From contig NC_063277.1 in assembly GCF_910591885.1 (NCBI RefSeq), forward strand, positions 2,108,001-2,172,000: a stretch of 64,000 nt of DNA, read 5' to 3'. This stretch comes from Bombus terrestris. Lineage: Eukaryota > Arthropoda > Insecta > Hymenoptera > Apidae. A program made the translations under genes and the position numbers. Positions 11,861 through 25,801 of the stretch are shown one piece after another (the first letter of the stretch is position 1; each line of letters opens with the position of its first letter). A model generated the notes under the pieces. That model searched no databases and had not been told where the DNA came from. It was given only the letters and a program-made list of their open reading frames with translations.

Positions 11861-14800
11861 GACCCTCGGTCGGATTGCAGCGGCGACGCTCTCGCGCATC
11901 GATACGCCTCCATATTCTCCCGACAAAAGTAACGTGGAAACGTCTGCCTTGCTCTGTTCCTCTCTTTCTTTCCTTTCGCGAGTTTCCTTCGCCTCTCCGC
12001 GTTTCTATCGTTCGTGGCCCCTTCCTCCGGTCACCACTCTTTCTGTCTTTACTCTTTTATTTCTACCCGGCAAATTTTCCAGCACGCTCGAAGCGTGTTA
12101 GGGACCATTACCAACAAGAACGAATAAAGGTTAACGTACGAGTATTACCGGGCTACAACTCACGCAGCAAATTCACGATAAAGAAAACGAACTGTTGGCT
12201 CGCGACTCCCGTTTGTTCCAAAATTTCGCTTTTCATGTTGGACAAAACTCGCGGAATTTTGCGATTTGCGTCGTATTAAGTTACGGTTCTTGCAAATGTA
12301 AATTACATTTAAAAAAAAAAAACGACCCGAGGTTAAATAAATTTCGCCTTTCTTAATTAACTACCGCCATTTGATATCTCGCGGTAGCCAAGTTGAGAGT
12401 GTTTCACGGACTCGGATACGCAGCTTATTTACTGGGTGGTTTAGAGGATACTCCACAAAGGTAAAAAGCATGGTTCGGAGAGGGAAAAACTGAATCCGAT
12501 GAAAGTTGGTCGTGCGAGGAAACGGCATGTATAAAACGCTTACTGTGAACTAGTGTTCTTACAGGGCGCATGGCGCGTGCACTATAAAACAATTTTCAGG
12601 GAACTACGAGGTCACGCTATAAAACGATTGCTCGTAAAAGCGGCGAAAAGATATCGCGGCAAATGTGATTTCGTAGCACGCGATATGCAATAATCGCTAA
12701 CGAAATTCTTAACAATGGGACGACACGGGTCGGCTGAATCCTCTTGTTTCATCACTTGCCAACGATGTGTACAAAAAGGGAAAGAAAAATTTCGACGAAC
12801 GTTTCAAATGCTCGCTACATTTTCTTTCCTATCGGCTCTTAAAATGTTCGTGTCTCCCATCCATTTTGTCAGCGATGACTAAAACGAAGTTTTTGAATTT
12901 CATTAAAGATAAGTTCCTCCGCGTCCTCTCTTCTCTGCTGAATTTTCCATTTTCCTGGGATTCATGGAGCGTAAAAATAGCGAACATAGAGCCGCGACAG
13001 TTAAAAATCTTGTTACCACCAACGCTGTTCCGCGTTATTTTCGAGAGTATTTCCACTCCCGCGATTCTCTACACGGTTTATCGTCGCGTTTAACTTTAAC
13101 ACAAAGCACTTTACACTTGCCATCCTGCTGTCACTTCGACGACAGTATTTCGCAATTGTTACATCGTTAATCGCTCGGTAAAATTAAATCAATCCCTTGG
13201 AACAACTTCTGACAACTCTCCAATCGATATTTTCCTCTAACGCAGCTTTATTTTTATCATTTTAGACGCAATACTGTCGCAACAAACATTCCTCCGAAAT
13301 CCTTTCTTCGAAATATAAAAAGCAGGAAGAAACTAAGATGATACTGAAAAACCTGACCGATACACGAACGATTCCAGTCGATTGCACGATCCGAATGACT
13401 AATGGGATCCCAGCACACACACCCATGCCCCGACCTCGTGAACCCGTTATTTCTTTTTGTTTTGTTTTTTTTTTTCGACCTCATCCAGACCTGGTTAATA
13501 TCCCAGAGTAAACAAAGCCATCGGTGCATGGGGTAATGCGATGGAATAAAAGTATTATGATGAAAGACCCAGTCGAGCACTCCCAGGGCGCTCGGTACTT
13601 TTTAAAATTCATTAACAAATTAACCCTCCGCCGTCCTTCTCAAGTGAGGGAAAACTGATGGAAGTACGCCGTTGCACACGCCCTCGACATATTTCCGGGA
13701 AAATCATTGTCCACCGTTAAAAGCTACTTGCTCTAAATAACAATATTATATTATTACATTTTTATAAAACAAGAATTTTAACAGTTTAGAAAATTAAATA
13801 ATTCAAAACGATATAAAATTAATTTATATTCGTTTAAATCAAACGACAACCATGACAAGAGTTATGGTTTAAGAACAAAAGATTTTGCGGGTTCTTACGT
13901 TCCATTGCGAAGATCGTAGATTGGTCGAATTTTCTTCTCAAGCGAGACAATCGCTAAACATTGCCCAATTCAGGGAGTTTCTTCGAGGTCCTCGTCTTGT
14001 ATCGAACTTTGGTGTAACTGCGTAACTTCGAAGACGTAGATATCTGGCTGAACTGTTTCACATTAGACGTTTGGAAAGAGATTTCTTTCCAACGAAACGC
14101 GTGCAGCGTGTGACGTTTCGTTAAGAATCGCAATAGCGCAAACACTGTGAACTCGAAATGCAATTTCCCAGAAAGTTACTCCTCTGAACTGTCGCGATGT
14201 CGTTCCGAATCGACGATGTATCTTGTCTTCCGTTCTTTCCCTTCTATTTTCTTGTTTGCCAACACTGCTGCCCGGCAAATTCCTCCGAGTCTTGTTTACC
14301 CGATCGAACAGACGTTCCCCGTTGATCGATAACACGCGTAATTGTAACTCGACTCGTCACCGGACTCGTACGTTTCTCGAAACAATGCACGTAATTATTT
14401 AACAGGTCGACAAGCTGCAGATCCCCGAGATCCATAATAATGCCACGATCCATATGCAGATTGTTGTTTGACGCGTCAGCTTAGAATTTGAAATACATAT
14501 GCAGATTACGTCCCATGGCTCGAAGGATGGAGCGGATTCGTTTAATATACTGTACGTGCCGGCGACCTCGTGCAATACTCAACACATCCCTGTGAATCTT
14601 AGTGGAAGAGGTTGCTCCTTTTCATTATAGCCACGTGCATGTCTTATCGAACGACTTTTTGAAATATCCTGCCTGCGTCGCGTGCATCTCCGATCTCCGA
14701 AACATCGAGCACGATTCGCGTCTTGCTTGAAAGTTTACAGCATGCCAGTTTAATAAAGGCTGAAATTAGTAGTTACTATCCAACAATTAGATTACGTCAA

Positions 14801-16214
14801 CAGGACGTAGCGTGCAGAACTTTCTCCCGCTCTGACTCACGGAAATCATGTTGAAAGCCGAAACTCCAGATGAACGTTGACCGACCAAGCGTGTGCATTC
14901 GGACGACACGACCACCCTTTGAAGACAACCCTTTATTCGGTTACTCTAGCGTACAACTTGCTGCAACTATTACGGATCGACCAATGCCGGTGAATCTCGC
15001 AACAGCGCGAACGACGAACTCGAGGAAAAGCTTGCCACGTTGTCAACGTCGTTATTCGAAGAGGATTCCCGTTGCCAAGGCTGACCAATTACTTGTAGTA
15101 ACGTTCAGAGTTACGATCCGCAGAAGATTTCTTGCTGCGCAAGGCCAATTATTGCTGCCGGCAGCAATTTGAACGACGTCGCGCGACGTGCATATTCAGC
15201 ATCGTCGCATCTACGTATACGAGTTTCTTCGGTTTGGCTGCGCCTCCGCCAAGCGGAAAGTCTTTCGTCTGCGCGTTCCTTCGACTCTGGAAGATTCTGG
15301 CGACAGCGACTCAGTTCACTGAAATCGTTTGCATGTAAATCGTGGACCAAGGAATTATACAATTCTTTAAAAAGCAGCGGAGCTTTCGTACGTGGAAAGC
15401 AAATTTTATATCGTTGTTCAAATTTTTATGCTACGCGTTTTATGATTTTTCTTTTGTATCTTCCACTCCGGTAATCTTTTAATATTTAAACATTAAGCGA
15501 TTCCTGCTTGAGCAAGGGTAAACATCGATGTATTTATTTGAAAAATAAAAATTAACCAGATAAGATCCCATTGCTGCGCGTCCATCAGTTTAGTTTGCGG
15601 AAACTGTCGGCGCAGCTAGCGCGGAATATAAATCAGGCATAGGTAATTTAACGGAAGTCACCAGTGCAAACAACAACGCCCAACTTGATACAATTCGAAG
15701 AGATTCCTTATCAAATATAAGCAAGCCCTGTTGCAACCCACGAGTCTGACCGGAATGCAAAGTTCACCGGTGCACCAGTGTACACCGATTCGCTCAAAGG
15801 AGCAGTTAACCCCTTTACATCGACTTTAAGATCCGGCGAACGTGCATGTGCGATGCTCCTCCGAGAAGAAAACTTTTTTACGAATTAAAACTTCGAACGC
15901 TATCTTTTTCTTCCTTTTACTGTCTGCGTTTCTTAGTTTTTCACGTATTATCGCATTTTTCACGAATCACCCACATAGTATTTGAATTTTATTTATACTT
16001 TTTGGACATATAAAATTGAATTTTACGTAGCAAATGAGCTCATATTGTCCACGTCTTTAACATTAAATCAATAAGAATATTTTATAACGTTATAATTATA
16101 TAATATTTTATATTATTCAGACGAGAGGTTACATTTACCGATACACATTGCTAATTAGATTATTCGTGGAAAATTCATGGAAAAAGAAGAGTTAAGCAAT
16201 ACGTAAGGAGAATA

Positions 16215-16429
16215 TGCTAGGTTGTCCGGAAAGTGTCCTTCTTTCGCAAACGTGCTTTTTACAACAATGCACCTTCGTACAAACGTGAAACCAAGTCTAT
16301 GAAATGTCGCGGTGTTTATCTCAACAGAACAAAATGGATCGTACGTGATTCGACACAATAACATAAAGCAAAAAACATTGTGCGTCTATTGTTTCCTCAT
16401 AAAACGAAAGAAATTTTTCGGCAACCTAA
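16215..16429 (+). mobile_element. Mariner-like miniature element, copy B
   Basis: This is the same roughly 210 bp family as the 4.0 kb and 34.7 kb copies, with the same block order. The left terminus reads GCTAGGTTGTCCGGAAAG and the right terminus CGGCAACCTAA followed by TA. The exact left boundary is uncertain by about two bases because an extra TG precedes CTAGG after the flanking TA. No transposase frame is present. Confidence 0.82.
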
Positions 16430-18155
16430 TACTTCATCGAATAATCTTCCGCCATCTGTAACTTCACAAGTTGTCCGAAAAATTGATCATCTTATTCCGC
16501 AACGTAGGAACAGATCATCAATTATCATTGATGTGGCACTGACCTGATCGTTATTTCAATAACGCGCGGGACACACATACGATCCACGTGTAAGGCCGAT
16601 CAAAGAAACCAGAAAGCTAGCAAAGGGTCATAAAACGAGCAGGCGCCTGTGCATCGATAAGAAAACTATAATCAGAGACGTACACCATAAAATCCAAGGA
16701 TCTACGAGCGCGTTTTCACCCTCGTTTCCGTCACGCGATCGCTATCCAGGTAGCCGGTGTCGTTTCACGCCTCCAGACGCGTCGTTTCTTCGGATACTTA
16801 TCCGCGATAAGGAAAGAAATCAACCTGGTTGAGTTTTCGTGGCAAACGGGGTGTCCGACGAATCGGTAGATCACCGCTGCACACGAAGAAACTTCGTATT
16901 CTTGGCTGTCAACGCCAAGATAGCGTGGCAGGTTTTATGCAAAAATCGATATCCTGCCCCTTCCTTCGCCAGTCCGATACACAGACAAACCAGCGCGAGT
17001 GATGCGCGCTCATTGCTGAGATACGCGCCTTATCTTTAATGTGCTTTTCCTTCTCGTTTTTTTCATCCGACTATCCTTCTCCTGCGCCTAACTACCGTGT
17101 ATTTTACCGCCGTGTATTTAGCACAGGTTCCGCTTTGAATCACTCGCGGGTTAAGAAGCGCCGGCTACGAAAACGTATCCGAGGCAAGGTTGCGACGAAC
17201 GTCCGCTTCGCTTTTTAAACCAGACGATTACCGCGCATCTGACTCTGTTCTCTGTAAGCTTCGGATATTCTTTCCTTCCGTGGTTAATATTCTTTCCATT
17301 TCCAAGGCAGAGTAATGATCTCGTTTGAGAAGCAAGTATTGTACAAGGAGGGAAGAGACGATACGCAAATGTTCGCAGAAAGGATTGCCAAGTGTACGTG
17401 TTGCAGCTGAGACGAGGTTGCGAGAGAAAGTCGCATTTGAGAGAAGTCGTTAACCTGTTAACCGGGACATTCCGCCAACGGAAACTTTTACGATCCTAGA
17501 ATTAAGAATAATTAATAAGGATCTGGCGATTTCAGTTTGGTCGATTTTAGTCTTGCAAATGAAATTCCACATAATTTATTCGCAATAAAGACGAAGCGAC
17601 ATATTTCAAGATAGAATAGAAATAGAAATTGAAAAATGAATTGTTAATTCATCCACCTCGGTCGACGAATTGAGAGGTGTAAGTTTGTATTTGCGGTAAA
17701 TTAGCATTTTTAATTGTCGATTTATTCTAATGTATTCTATATTTTCCATAATATTTGACGACACAAAGACTCTAGAAATATAGAATTGATACAAGTGATG
17801 ATTAAACTCGGAACGAACGAAGTCAGTTGCCATCTTTGTGGATACATCTCCATTTCCTCTAACTTTTCTTGTTATCTACCATTACTAAACCGTTCAGTTT
17901 GCTTTCTCCTTCCCATTCATCTGTCTTTTCCTCCTACACGACGACGCCACTAATCGTCGATTGTTAGATAGCGATTGCAAATAAGCGTGTTCTTATTGCT
18001 CTATAAACGTCTTCACGAAGCGTGCTTCAAGCTAAGAGAAGCATTTTATTAACAAACCGAGAAGGAAAGTTCGCTCGACGGAATTAACAGAATTTTTCGC
18101 AACGTGACTGGAAAACGTGGCTGTTTTTTCTGCACTCGAGCGAGGGCTCCATGAT

Positions 18156-18158
<3 letters not shown>

Positions 18159-18203
<45 letters not shown>
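18159..18203. repeat. (GA)22 microsatellite
   Basis: Uninterrupted GA run of about 44 bp, the longest dinucleotide repeat in the window. It can bind GAGA-type factors in insects (established knowledge), but there is no sign here of an adjacent promoter. The long frames through it are Arg-Glu or Leu-Ser artefacts. Confidence 0.95.
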
Positions 18204-18206
<3 letters not shown>

Positions 18207-19385
18207 GGGCGAGCTTGGAGTCACGCAAACACAACAGGCCAAGGGAAGAAAACGAGTGGACGCGTGGAGGATTTTATTTACAGTCTTAATTTCGCCTGGC
18301 ATGGTCCATTCAGCGTGTGCACGAGCCGACGAGCAGCCAAGGTTATACCGATAATTACGATTCCATTCTACTTTTTGTTGGGCCGAAAGGAAGGCAGGGG
18401 AATAGAAAGCAGGAGACAGCGAAGAGCGCACAAAAGTAAAGGATTTGCACGCGTATCATGCCAGCCGCGAATCCAGAAACATAATCCCGCGGGCGGGCAT
18501 GCGGAATGCGCGGCACGTCCAAACCGACGCGATTCTCGAATAGAGCCGCTCGTAAATCCGCGGAGATTATTACGGGCCGGTGAAGGCGACCCTCAGGATT
18601 GCCGACGATTGCGCAAACACTGAAAAATCCGAGCGTCGGTTAAACCAACCACGTCGTATCGAGCCGCAAGCGTCTCCAGCCGAAGAAGCGTTTTTCTTCT
18701 CAAGCTCGTGAGAACGATTCTCGAATAAAATCCTCTGACGACTAACACACGCCCGCGACCTCGCTATACCGCCCTCTTTTGTCTTCCACGCGATCGCATT
18801 TCGGTAATTAATCGAGTCGTTGAAAGCTCGGCAATGAGGATAATCGATGAAACGTGCAACGAACGAGATTCCGTGACGCGATCACGTCGATGCTCTGGCG
18901 TTAGCGAAAGAGTCTCTTTAGAGTTCAGTTTTTTTTTCTTTGGGATTAAATAGCAGGATTTACGTATACGCGCAGTGGAGGACAACGTACAATTCGTGGC
19001 GTTGTACGCATGTCTGACCCGCGCAACTTGTTCTACTTCGGTCGGACGCGATTCTAAATAGAGAAAGCATATTCAGATCATGGTTTCTCTATATTGAGTA
19101 GAAAAATCCGTGCGCATTGTGTGACTGAAATCGTAAAATGACGTATAACGCGTGACTCGGTACGTGCGTCCGACTTTTATAGCGATCTAGTGAAAAGAGA
19201 GAATATAATGTAGCGTAGACAATGTTAAATACGAAATTTTGTATAAAGACCGGAGTGCGAAATAATAAAGAAAAGTGTCTGGTATACGCGAATTTTCCCA
19301 CTTGTTTCTTACACGATTTAAAAGAAACTAATCGTACACAGACTGTAGTTTCATAACAAGGAAATTTGCGTGCTTTATATCATTG

Positions 19386-19420
19386 ACGTAATACGTGTGA
19401 CGTAATACGTAATACGTAAT
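19386..19420. repeat. Short ACGTAAT tandem repeat
   Basis: The 7-mer ACGTAAT occurs four times within 35 bp, twice in perfect tandem at the right end and once earlier with an intervening ACGTGTG unit. The core TACGTA is palindromic. It is either a minisatellite remnant or, less likely, a cluster of binding sites. Confidence 0.7.
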
Positions 19421-22174
19421 CTAACTTGCGTGATATTTTCCACTTAATTCGAATACGATACGAAAAGAAAGGTATTTAGACGAATTATTAAAATTGTCAG
19501 AAGTCAAATAAGACGCGTGTCTCGACGTGCGTAATCTTTCCTACTCAAGTACTCGCATAACCAAACCTGTGGCAACAACCGATCGCAAGAATGCAAGTAT
19601 AAATCGAAGAAAGATTTTCAAATGCACAGTGTATGCTCGACTAACTAGAGTTGAATAACCTGATCTCGGTGGAGAATTCTCGTACGCAGCTGTGCAAGTG
19701 TTTCCGAGACGCAGCGTCGAACGAATGGCACAGAAAACAATTCCATTCTCTGCCTATTCCTTTGGACACCGATAATAACTCCGACTTGTGGGTCACCGGC
19801 ACGTCGGATGAAAGGGAACGGTAGCAGTGGGATACAAGGCAACGCTAGATCGAATGACGCTTATAAAGAGAAGCAACGTTCCCGTTAGGCTCGATGACAA
19901 AGCCGGTAGAATTGAAGAGGCAGCTCAACCAGTACGGATGTTGGTCATGTAATACCTGGATCGTTCCATTGCTCCGTGTTCCCAGGGACGAGATCAAGAC
20001 GCTTCGAACATACCCGGCAAAGTTTCTAGTTGCTCCGTTGCGCACCAGTTGACTTGGTCGTACGAGGCAACAACTTAACTTACGAAATGAACCATTCGCC
20101 TTGACGGTTGCAACGTTAAGTCGTATCCCTAGCTATTTCTCTTCTAATTTATTGTATCTGACTGCAACTTTCATACTTCTCTTCTGGAGTCTCTGCCGTT
20201 TAGTTTTTGGTGACATCCACTGGATTAATAGTGAGATAAGTTACGTCGTTCTATTTAGTATTTACATTAGCTTACGAAAGTATTCGAACTGTTGTAGAGA
20301 CCAATTATGAATACATTACGCGTGTTACATGAAACAATTTGAAATTTCATCGCCACGGTAATGAGATGCAATCGTCATAGTTGTGTTGGTAAAATTTTAA
20401 ACGGATCAAAAAATGTACATAAGTGTACAACAGAGTATTTGGTACAAATGTATATTTCACGGGGTCACAAAAGTCTACACAGTGGATTATCCATTATATG
20501 GATAAGCCTCGATATTTAGTGAGACCATTTTCAACACTTACTATATCGTCGTCCTAGTGCTTGACTGTTCTAATTCCATTTTTCAAGAAAATATAATTAA
20601 CTAACCTATATACGTTTCATTGGTATAAAGAATACAAATTTGTGAAAATATGATGAAAAATCTAGTTGAAAAACAACAAATATTCTTTCAAGTCCCAACT
20701 CCACACAATAATATTTAACTTCATGAATTTTAAACTCGGTTTTCTCAGTTTACGAACTGGTGGAGATAGAACAGTTAAGAACTAGAGCGACGATAGATCT
20801 ATGCTAATTTTCTGCTAAATATATATTTATAGATAGTAGATATACTGTAACTTCTACAAACATTTCCACATTACTTAAACATTTTTTAAATATAATCATA
20901 ATTGTGACTAGTAACAAAAATTCATATATCTTGTCTTCGTGATTATATGAGAGAAGATTGACTTATTATACAATGAATAACCAAATTTACCTTCCTGCTA
21001 GTATAGTCGGTACGATCAGAATTTGTATGCAAATGGGAAGGATTTGGTCTCGAGGACTTGCTTTCGATATACATATTCCGTACGTTTCCTTCGTCACGCT
21101 ATATCCAATTATTAGATATGACACTTCTGTTCGCTAACGAAAATTTTCATGCCTCTTCCTAATAATTTTCAGAGAAAACATGGGCTTACCGTACATCATC
21201 GTTTGAGGGGAAAAAACGTGAACGAATTTCAACCGCTTATGTATGTAACGAGGTAAATTTACATGATATCTCTAGCTACCCTAGTTTCAGTCATCCTTTC
21301 ATCTCTGCACAGAAAATAATAGCATGTCTATGTTCCATTGTTAAAACAATTACACAGTGGCGTTGGAATCGAAACTCTGTTGCCGTGGCATAGGAAAAAT
21401 GAAGAAGAGCGAAGGGTTCCGTGTAACGCGCAGCTAATTTCCGCGTGGCCGGAATCGCTGGATACTCGAAGGGTGGATACAAGAGTTGCGGCCGGTAGTT
21501 ACGGCAATTGGATCCCGACCAGGCCATGGCTATTCGCCTGTGAAAACTACAGGGAACTTAATTACCCGAAGTGGCCGGTAACAAGGGAGAAAGCGATTAC
21601 TCGTCGCGTTGAATCCGCGTCGATCTGTCGGTACTGTCATCAATTTGCGTGTACGGGGCCGCATGTAAACTCGCGCACCTTATGCGCGAAAGCTGAGCCG
21701 CGTCGCGCCGAAAACAGATATCGATCGTGCATTGTTGCTGCCGCGGCCAGCACAAGCAACCGTTTTGTTTCCTCGACTCGATGCGACCCGGTGGGATGCG
21801 CGTCTCCCTTTCGACGCGTGTCGACGATTGGTTTCAACGGAGACTCGCCTAACAGGAAATTACTGATGCTCCGAGAACGTTCGCCGATAACTTCTAAACT
21901 ATCGAACACGCGGTTTCATCAATATCTGCCCTGCCGCCTCATTGCTACCCGGTCGCACAAAAAATCTTCAGATTGTCCCTTGAAAAAATTTAAATTCCGC
22001 TGGCGGTTGCGATTACGTGGTGTTTATGACTTGTTCTGAATAACTGAAGATCCTTCGAGCTAATTACGGGGCGTGACAAATTTCCCGAATGACGTTAGGC
22101 AAAAATCACGTTCACTTTGAATTCTCGATCTTCGTTCTGTTTTACACAACGGACCGAGTCGTCGAGATCTTTAA

Positions 22175-22317
22175 CCTTTCAACCGGGCAGTTCGTTTACC
22201 GGAAGCACACACTGTACATATCTGGTGAGCACAGTCTTCAAAGTTGCGCAACCAGTTAACTCGTCTTGCAGATGCATTTTCCAATGACAAATGAACTCGT
22301 CATCCCTAGTTAAGAGG
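22175..22317. mobile_element. Possible second TTAA-flanked miniature element
   Basis: TTAA occurs at 22171-22174 and 22318-22321. The enclosed 143 bp start CCTTTCAACCGGGC and end CCTAGTTAAGAGG, imperfect inverted ends matching at about 9 of 14 positions. This resembles a worn piggyBac-type miniature element, but the end similarity is weak and TTAA is common, so chance is possible. Confidence 0.35.
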
Positions 22318-22321
22318 TTAA

Positions 22322-24611
22322 GTTTATAGAAACTCGCAAAACTCCAGCTACGGAAATTTGTATAAACTCGATTCACAAGAGGATAGGAAGCGAGGGGAAT
22401 AGAGAACACTCGAAGCGAAATCGCTCAAGTTCCACGACGACGTCCGAACCAGCCTCCGAACGAGAGATCGCGAGACAAGTGACTCTTCAAACGGAGAGTC
22501 AGTTTATCCAAGAAACTGGCCAAACTTCCACCGATCGATCACTGTTCCGATGTAACCTGATTCGATGGAAATTATCGGAGCAGGCGATCGTCTGTTCCTC
22601 GACGCCGCGGAAATATCATTAACAGGTGATGGTTTTAAAAGCGTCTCGCGAGAAATCGATGTGAGAACTGACAGAAGAATCATTAACCAATTCATTTGAC
22701 CTATATCCTTCCATTCTACCGATGGTTGCTACCAAACTTTCTTGCTGCTGACCCTAGACTTTTTACTCAAACTTCGCAAGTAGCTGAACCATGGATGGAC
22801 CTCGATTACGGATTCGTTAATTGATTGAAGAGCAAAGTTGCGTCAGTTATAATTATCGCGAACAATGTTAATTCGTAGCATTTTGGATACGCGATGAATC
22901 ATCCGAGCCACTAGCTAGAAAAGCGAAAATTTTCCAGGATAAATGGTGAACTTATTAATACGATCATCGTATTAGGGATTTTATTATCGAAAATTCGGCG
23001 AAAGCTATGCGGAACTTAATTACACGCAGAGCATAATCCCCGAGGTTCGATCCTATCGGCCATCGCGTTCTCGTGAAAACTGAACGAAACTTAATTAGTC
23101 GAGAACAGATCAGTCCGGTCTCTAGGCTTTTAATCGATAGCCTTTTATCTAGCTTTCTGTAAATAAATTAAAGGAAGATGATTAACCCGATGACGAGTAT
23201 CTGAAACTGGAGAAACGATCACCTGGTTTCCTTATTTCTGAAGGAAATCCTGACTCAAGTATGAAAACCACTTGACTGCGCGACCACGTTGCAACGTAAT
23301 ATCCTCTCTGCTAGAAATTGCCAGAATTGCCAGCTTAACTATCATAATTACTCAGAAGTTAGTCGGCCGTGAAAACCTAAAGGAAAATATAATTATTCAA
23401 GCAAGGTTGTAGCAAGAAGGAACATTATTTTCTGGTCTATCGATTTTCCACTAAAACTGAAGACACTCGTCGAAATTGTCGATTGTCTTCCCTTGGAACA
23501 ATTTCGTCGTTCGAGTACTTCTATCCTGGTCTACCGAGGTACATAGTAGTTAATTATGCAAAGTGTTTGGAACGCGTTAACTTTATTCCAGGCTAAAGAG
23601 TTCTCTAATCTGTCCAACAGTCGTCTCAGCGTATGCTGTGTCAGAAATTATGCGAATCGCGCGTTTAATCATCGCAATTAATCCGAGATCAGTCACCTAT
23701 GAAGACTGAAGGAAATTGAATTATTCAGGTCGGTAATAAGGCAGGAAATGACTATGCTGGCTGTTAATTATGGGTGATTTAGAAGCATATTCGTGAATTT
23801 CCTGTTGCCGATCGTTATCGATACATTGAATATTTTAAAGCGTTCGTAACCACCAATCTAGTGAATTTTCGGCTCCATACGGTTCAGATAATATTAAGCT
23901 CTATAGAAGTGTCCTCTGATAATCTTTTAATAAGCAACATGTATAACGATAAGGAGAAAATCAGGAGAAATATAATTGCGGGATTCAAAGAGCAAGCGAT
24001 AACAGTGACAAAATTTTGATTTTTATAAACCTGTAAAGAAAATGGGCCTTTAATACAAAAAAATGAAAATTATTATTTATTTAAATGGCAATTATTTTAA
24101 CTGAAATTGATTCAACTGTATGATATTAACAATAACGATAATATTAAACACGCAATGTTTTCGCTATGAAATCGGTTACACGCGATTCTAACCGACGTCG
24201 AATGATTGGCAATCACTCATACGACATTAGCAGACGTGAATCTAAGTACTTCGATGGCGGTTCCTTTGCTTGGCTATTTTATGCAAATTTTACGCTATCC
24301 CCGTCGCCGTGTGAAACTTAAAATTGACTTGGAAACTACGACCGGGGAATGACAAGGTTCCGAACAATATTTTGGAAACTTTCATGAACTTTGATCGAAT
24401 GTTCTTGGCTCGTTTTAAGCGATACTAACGTAAGAGGATTTTCAAGTTTTATTGGATACACGTAACTTCGACGAAACAATTTTCAAAGACCATGGATTAA
24501 ATTTTGCATGACGGCATCGAGATTATTGACATCGTCGATGAACTTTACGTACTATATAAAAATCTGTATCTTAAAAAGTATCTTCCATTTCGTTCGATCT
24601 ATAAAGCAAAA
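22322..24611. other. Non-coding stretch, nothing recognised
   Basis: AT-leaning with frequent stops in all frames. No exon, RNA gene or repeat family was recognised by eye. Confidence 0.5.
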
Positions 24612-24615
24612 TTAA

Positions 24616-24946
24616 CCCTTTGCACTCCGAATTTTATTTCAATTTCGTTAGCAGCAGCTGCCAAAGCTTTTTTATTTAAAATTTACTTTAACTAAAAAAT
24701 AAGGCAACTTAAATAAATAGAGAAAGAAGCAAATTCACTTAAATACCAGTTTTATTCACACTATTGTTGTATTTTGTAATTTTTAAGTGTGCGATATATC
24801 TTGAAACAATTTCCAGGATGCAATCATGCTTTTCTATTCTTTCACGTTTCACAAAAAAATGAAAGAATGGCGAGTGGGGACTGGACAAAGGAGCTTCTGA
24901 GATAAAAACTGATATCGAGTCACACACGGCATAGGAGTGCAAAGGG
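24616..24946. mobile_element. piggyBac-like miniature element with TTAA target duplication
   Basis: This is a 331 bp unit bounded by TTAA at 24612-24615 and 24947-24950. Its termini are perfect 13 bp inverted repeats, CCCTTTGCACTCC on the left and GGAGTGCAAAGGG on the right. The CCC start and TTAA target are the hallmarks of the piggyBac superfamily. No transposase is encoded, so mobility would need an enzyme in trans. The exact ends and target copies suggest a fairly recent or well-preserved insertion. The interior is AT-rich and the short open frames crossing it are not meaningful. Confidence 0.88.
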
Positions 24947-25404
24947 TTAATGATTAGAAAAGAGAATGAATTACGAGATCGTTAAAGTTACTGATGATGA
25001 CGGCGACGGTATAGAAAGTGGATTTTTATGCCTTTATGAGAAATTTAAAACTGAACAAATATATCAAATGTACATTAGCATATAAGAATATACGAAAGCC
25101 ACAAGTAGAAAAATCGATAAATCAATAGCTCGTTTTCTATAAAGAAAAATATTTCTTTCCGGTCACGAAGCGTGAAAAAATTCAAAAAATAAAGTTACCA
25201 TATTTCAGAATATCTCGTATGTGAATCAAAACTATGGCAAACTCCTACTGTTTCAGTTGAGCAAATAAAAATATAAATTTGTATAAATATCCACAATCTA
25301 CTGATGATAAAGGATACGTATATGACAAACGACACTACTAGTAATATTTTGATGATTAACACTAGAACCACCGATAGTTAACACGAAGCTATTTCTACCA
25401 GAAT

Positions 25405-25801
25405 CAGTCAAAATAATTGGTCTTTAAAAAATACGTAATAATAGAATATTTTTATATTTATTGATTTATTACTTTCTTACAGAAGGAATTTCATGTTATG
25501 TAGTACATTTTTGGTATTATTAATCCATCTGGGACCATGATCCCTAAACGAGGGTTCTACAATTTATAAAATTGTAGAACCAGTCACTTTGAGTGGTGTG
25601 GTATTCTAACGTTAGCATCTAGCGATCTAGCGATCGAACCGGAATTTTCCTGATAATTGATATCGTCATATTGAATGATACGCGGTAAAAATTTTAAAAC
25701 GCGTGGGAAGTTGTAAAAATTGAGGAAATTGGTTAATTGGGTTTCGATAAACAGATTGTAGGACCCTTGTACACTTTGACAAGTACCAATTATTTTGACT
25801 G
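25405..25801. repeat. Inverted-repeat unit of about 0.4 kb
   Basis: CAGTCAAAATAATTGGT at 25405-25421 is matched by its perfect 17 bp reverse complement at 25785-25801. Looser matching extends outwards, with TACCAG before the left arm and CTGGTATTGGTA after the right arm. A TTAACACTAGAACCACC motif at about 25356 may be an outer piggyBac-like end, but no convincing partner was found. The interior holds a near-perfect hairpin at 25553-25581. It is probably a degraded mobile element of unknown class. Confidence 0.6.
25553..25581. repeat. Perfect 13 bp hairpin
   Basis: GGTTCTACAATTT and AAATTGTAGAACC are separated by ATA. The 13 bp perfect arms with a three-base loop lie within the inverted-repeat unit at 25405-25801. 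No poly-T or gene end is adjacent, so a terminator or small RNA role is unsupported. Confidence 0.75.

Larger units (their letters stand above)
8368..16214. other. Non-coding stretch, mostly featureless
   Basis: This holds a CTT microsatellite (9.12 kb), a weak tRNA-like A box on the minus strand near 9.1 kb, an unrecognised 112-codon plus-strand frame at 10285-10623, and the CpG/CAG-rich segment at 11.46-11.86 kb. No exon of a known protein was recognised. Probably intronic. Confidence 0.5.
16430..22170. other. Non-coding stretch with microsatellites
   Basis: No recognised gene. It contains the GA repeat (18.16 kb), a GC-rich patch at 18.4-18.65 kb, the ACGTAAT tandem (19.39 kb) and an AT-rich block at 20.3-21.3 kb. 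The 233-codon plus-strand frame at 21338-22039 is discussed as a finding. Two TTAACC motifs near 17.45 kb resemble the end of the 22.2 kb candidate element. Confidence 0.5.

Noticed and set aside
16155..16364. 69-codon minus-strand frame
   Set aside because: It lies largely inside the miniature element at 16.2 kb and reflects element sequence, not a gene.
18117..18623. 168-codon plus-strand frame
   Set aside because: It opens through the GA microsatellite, which removes stops and gives an Arg-Glu run. The rest has no motif.
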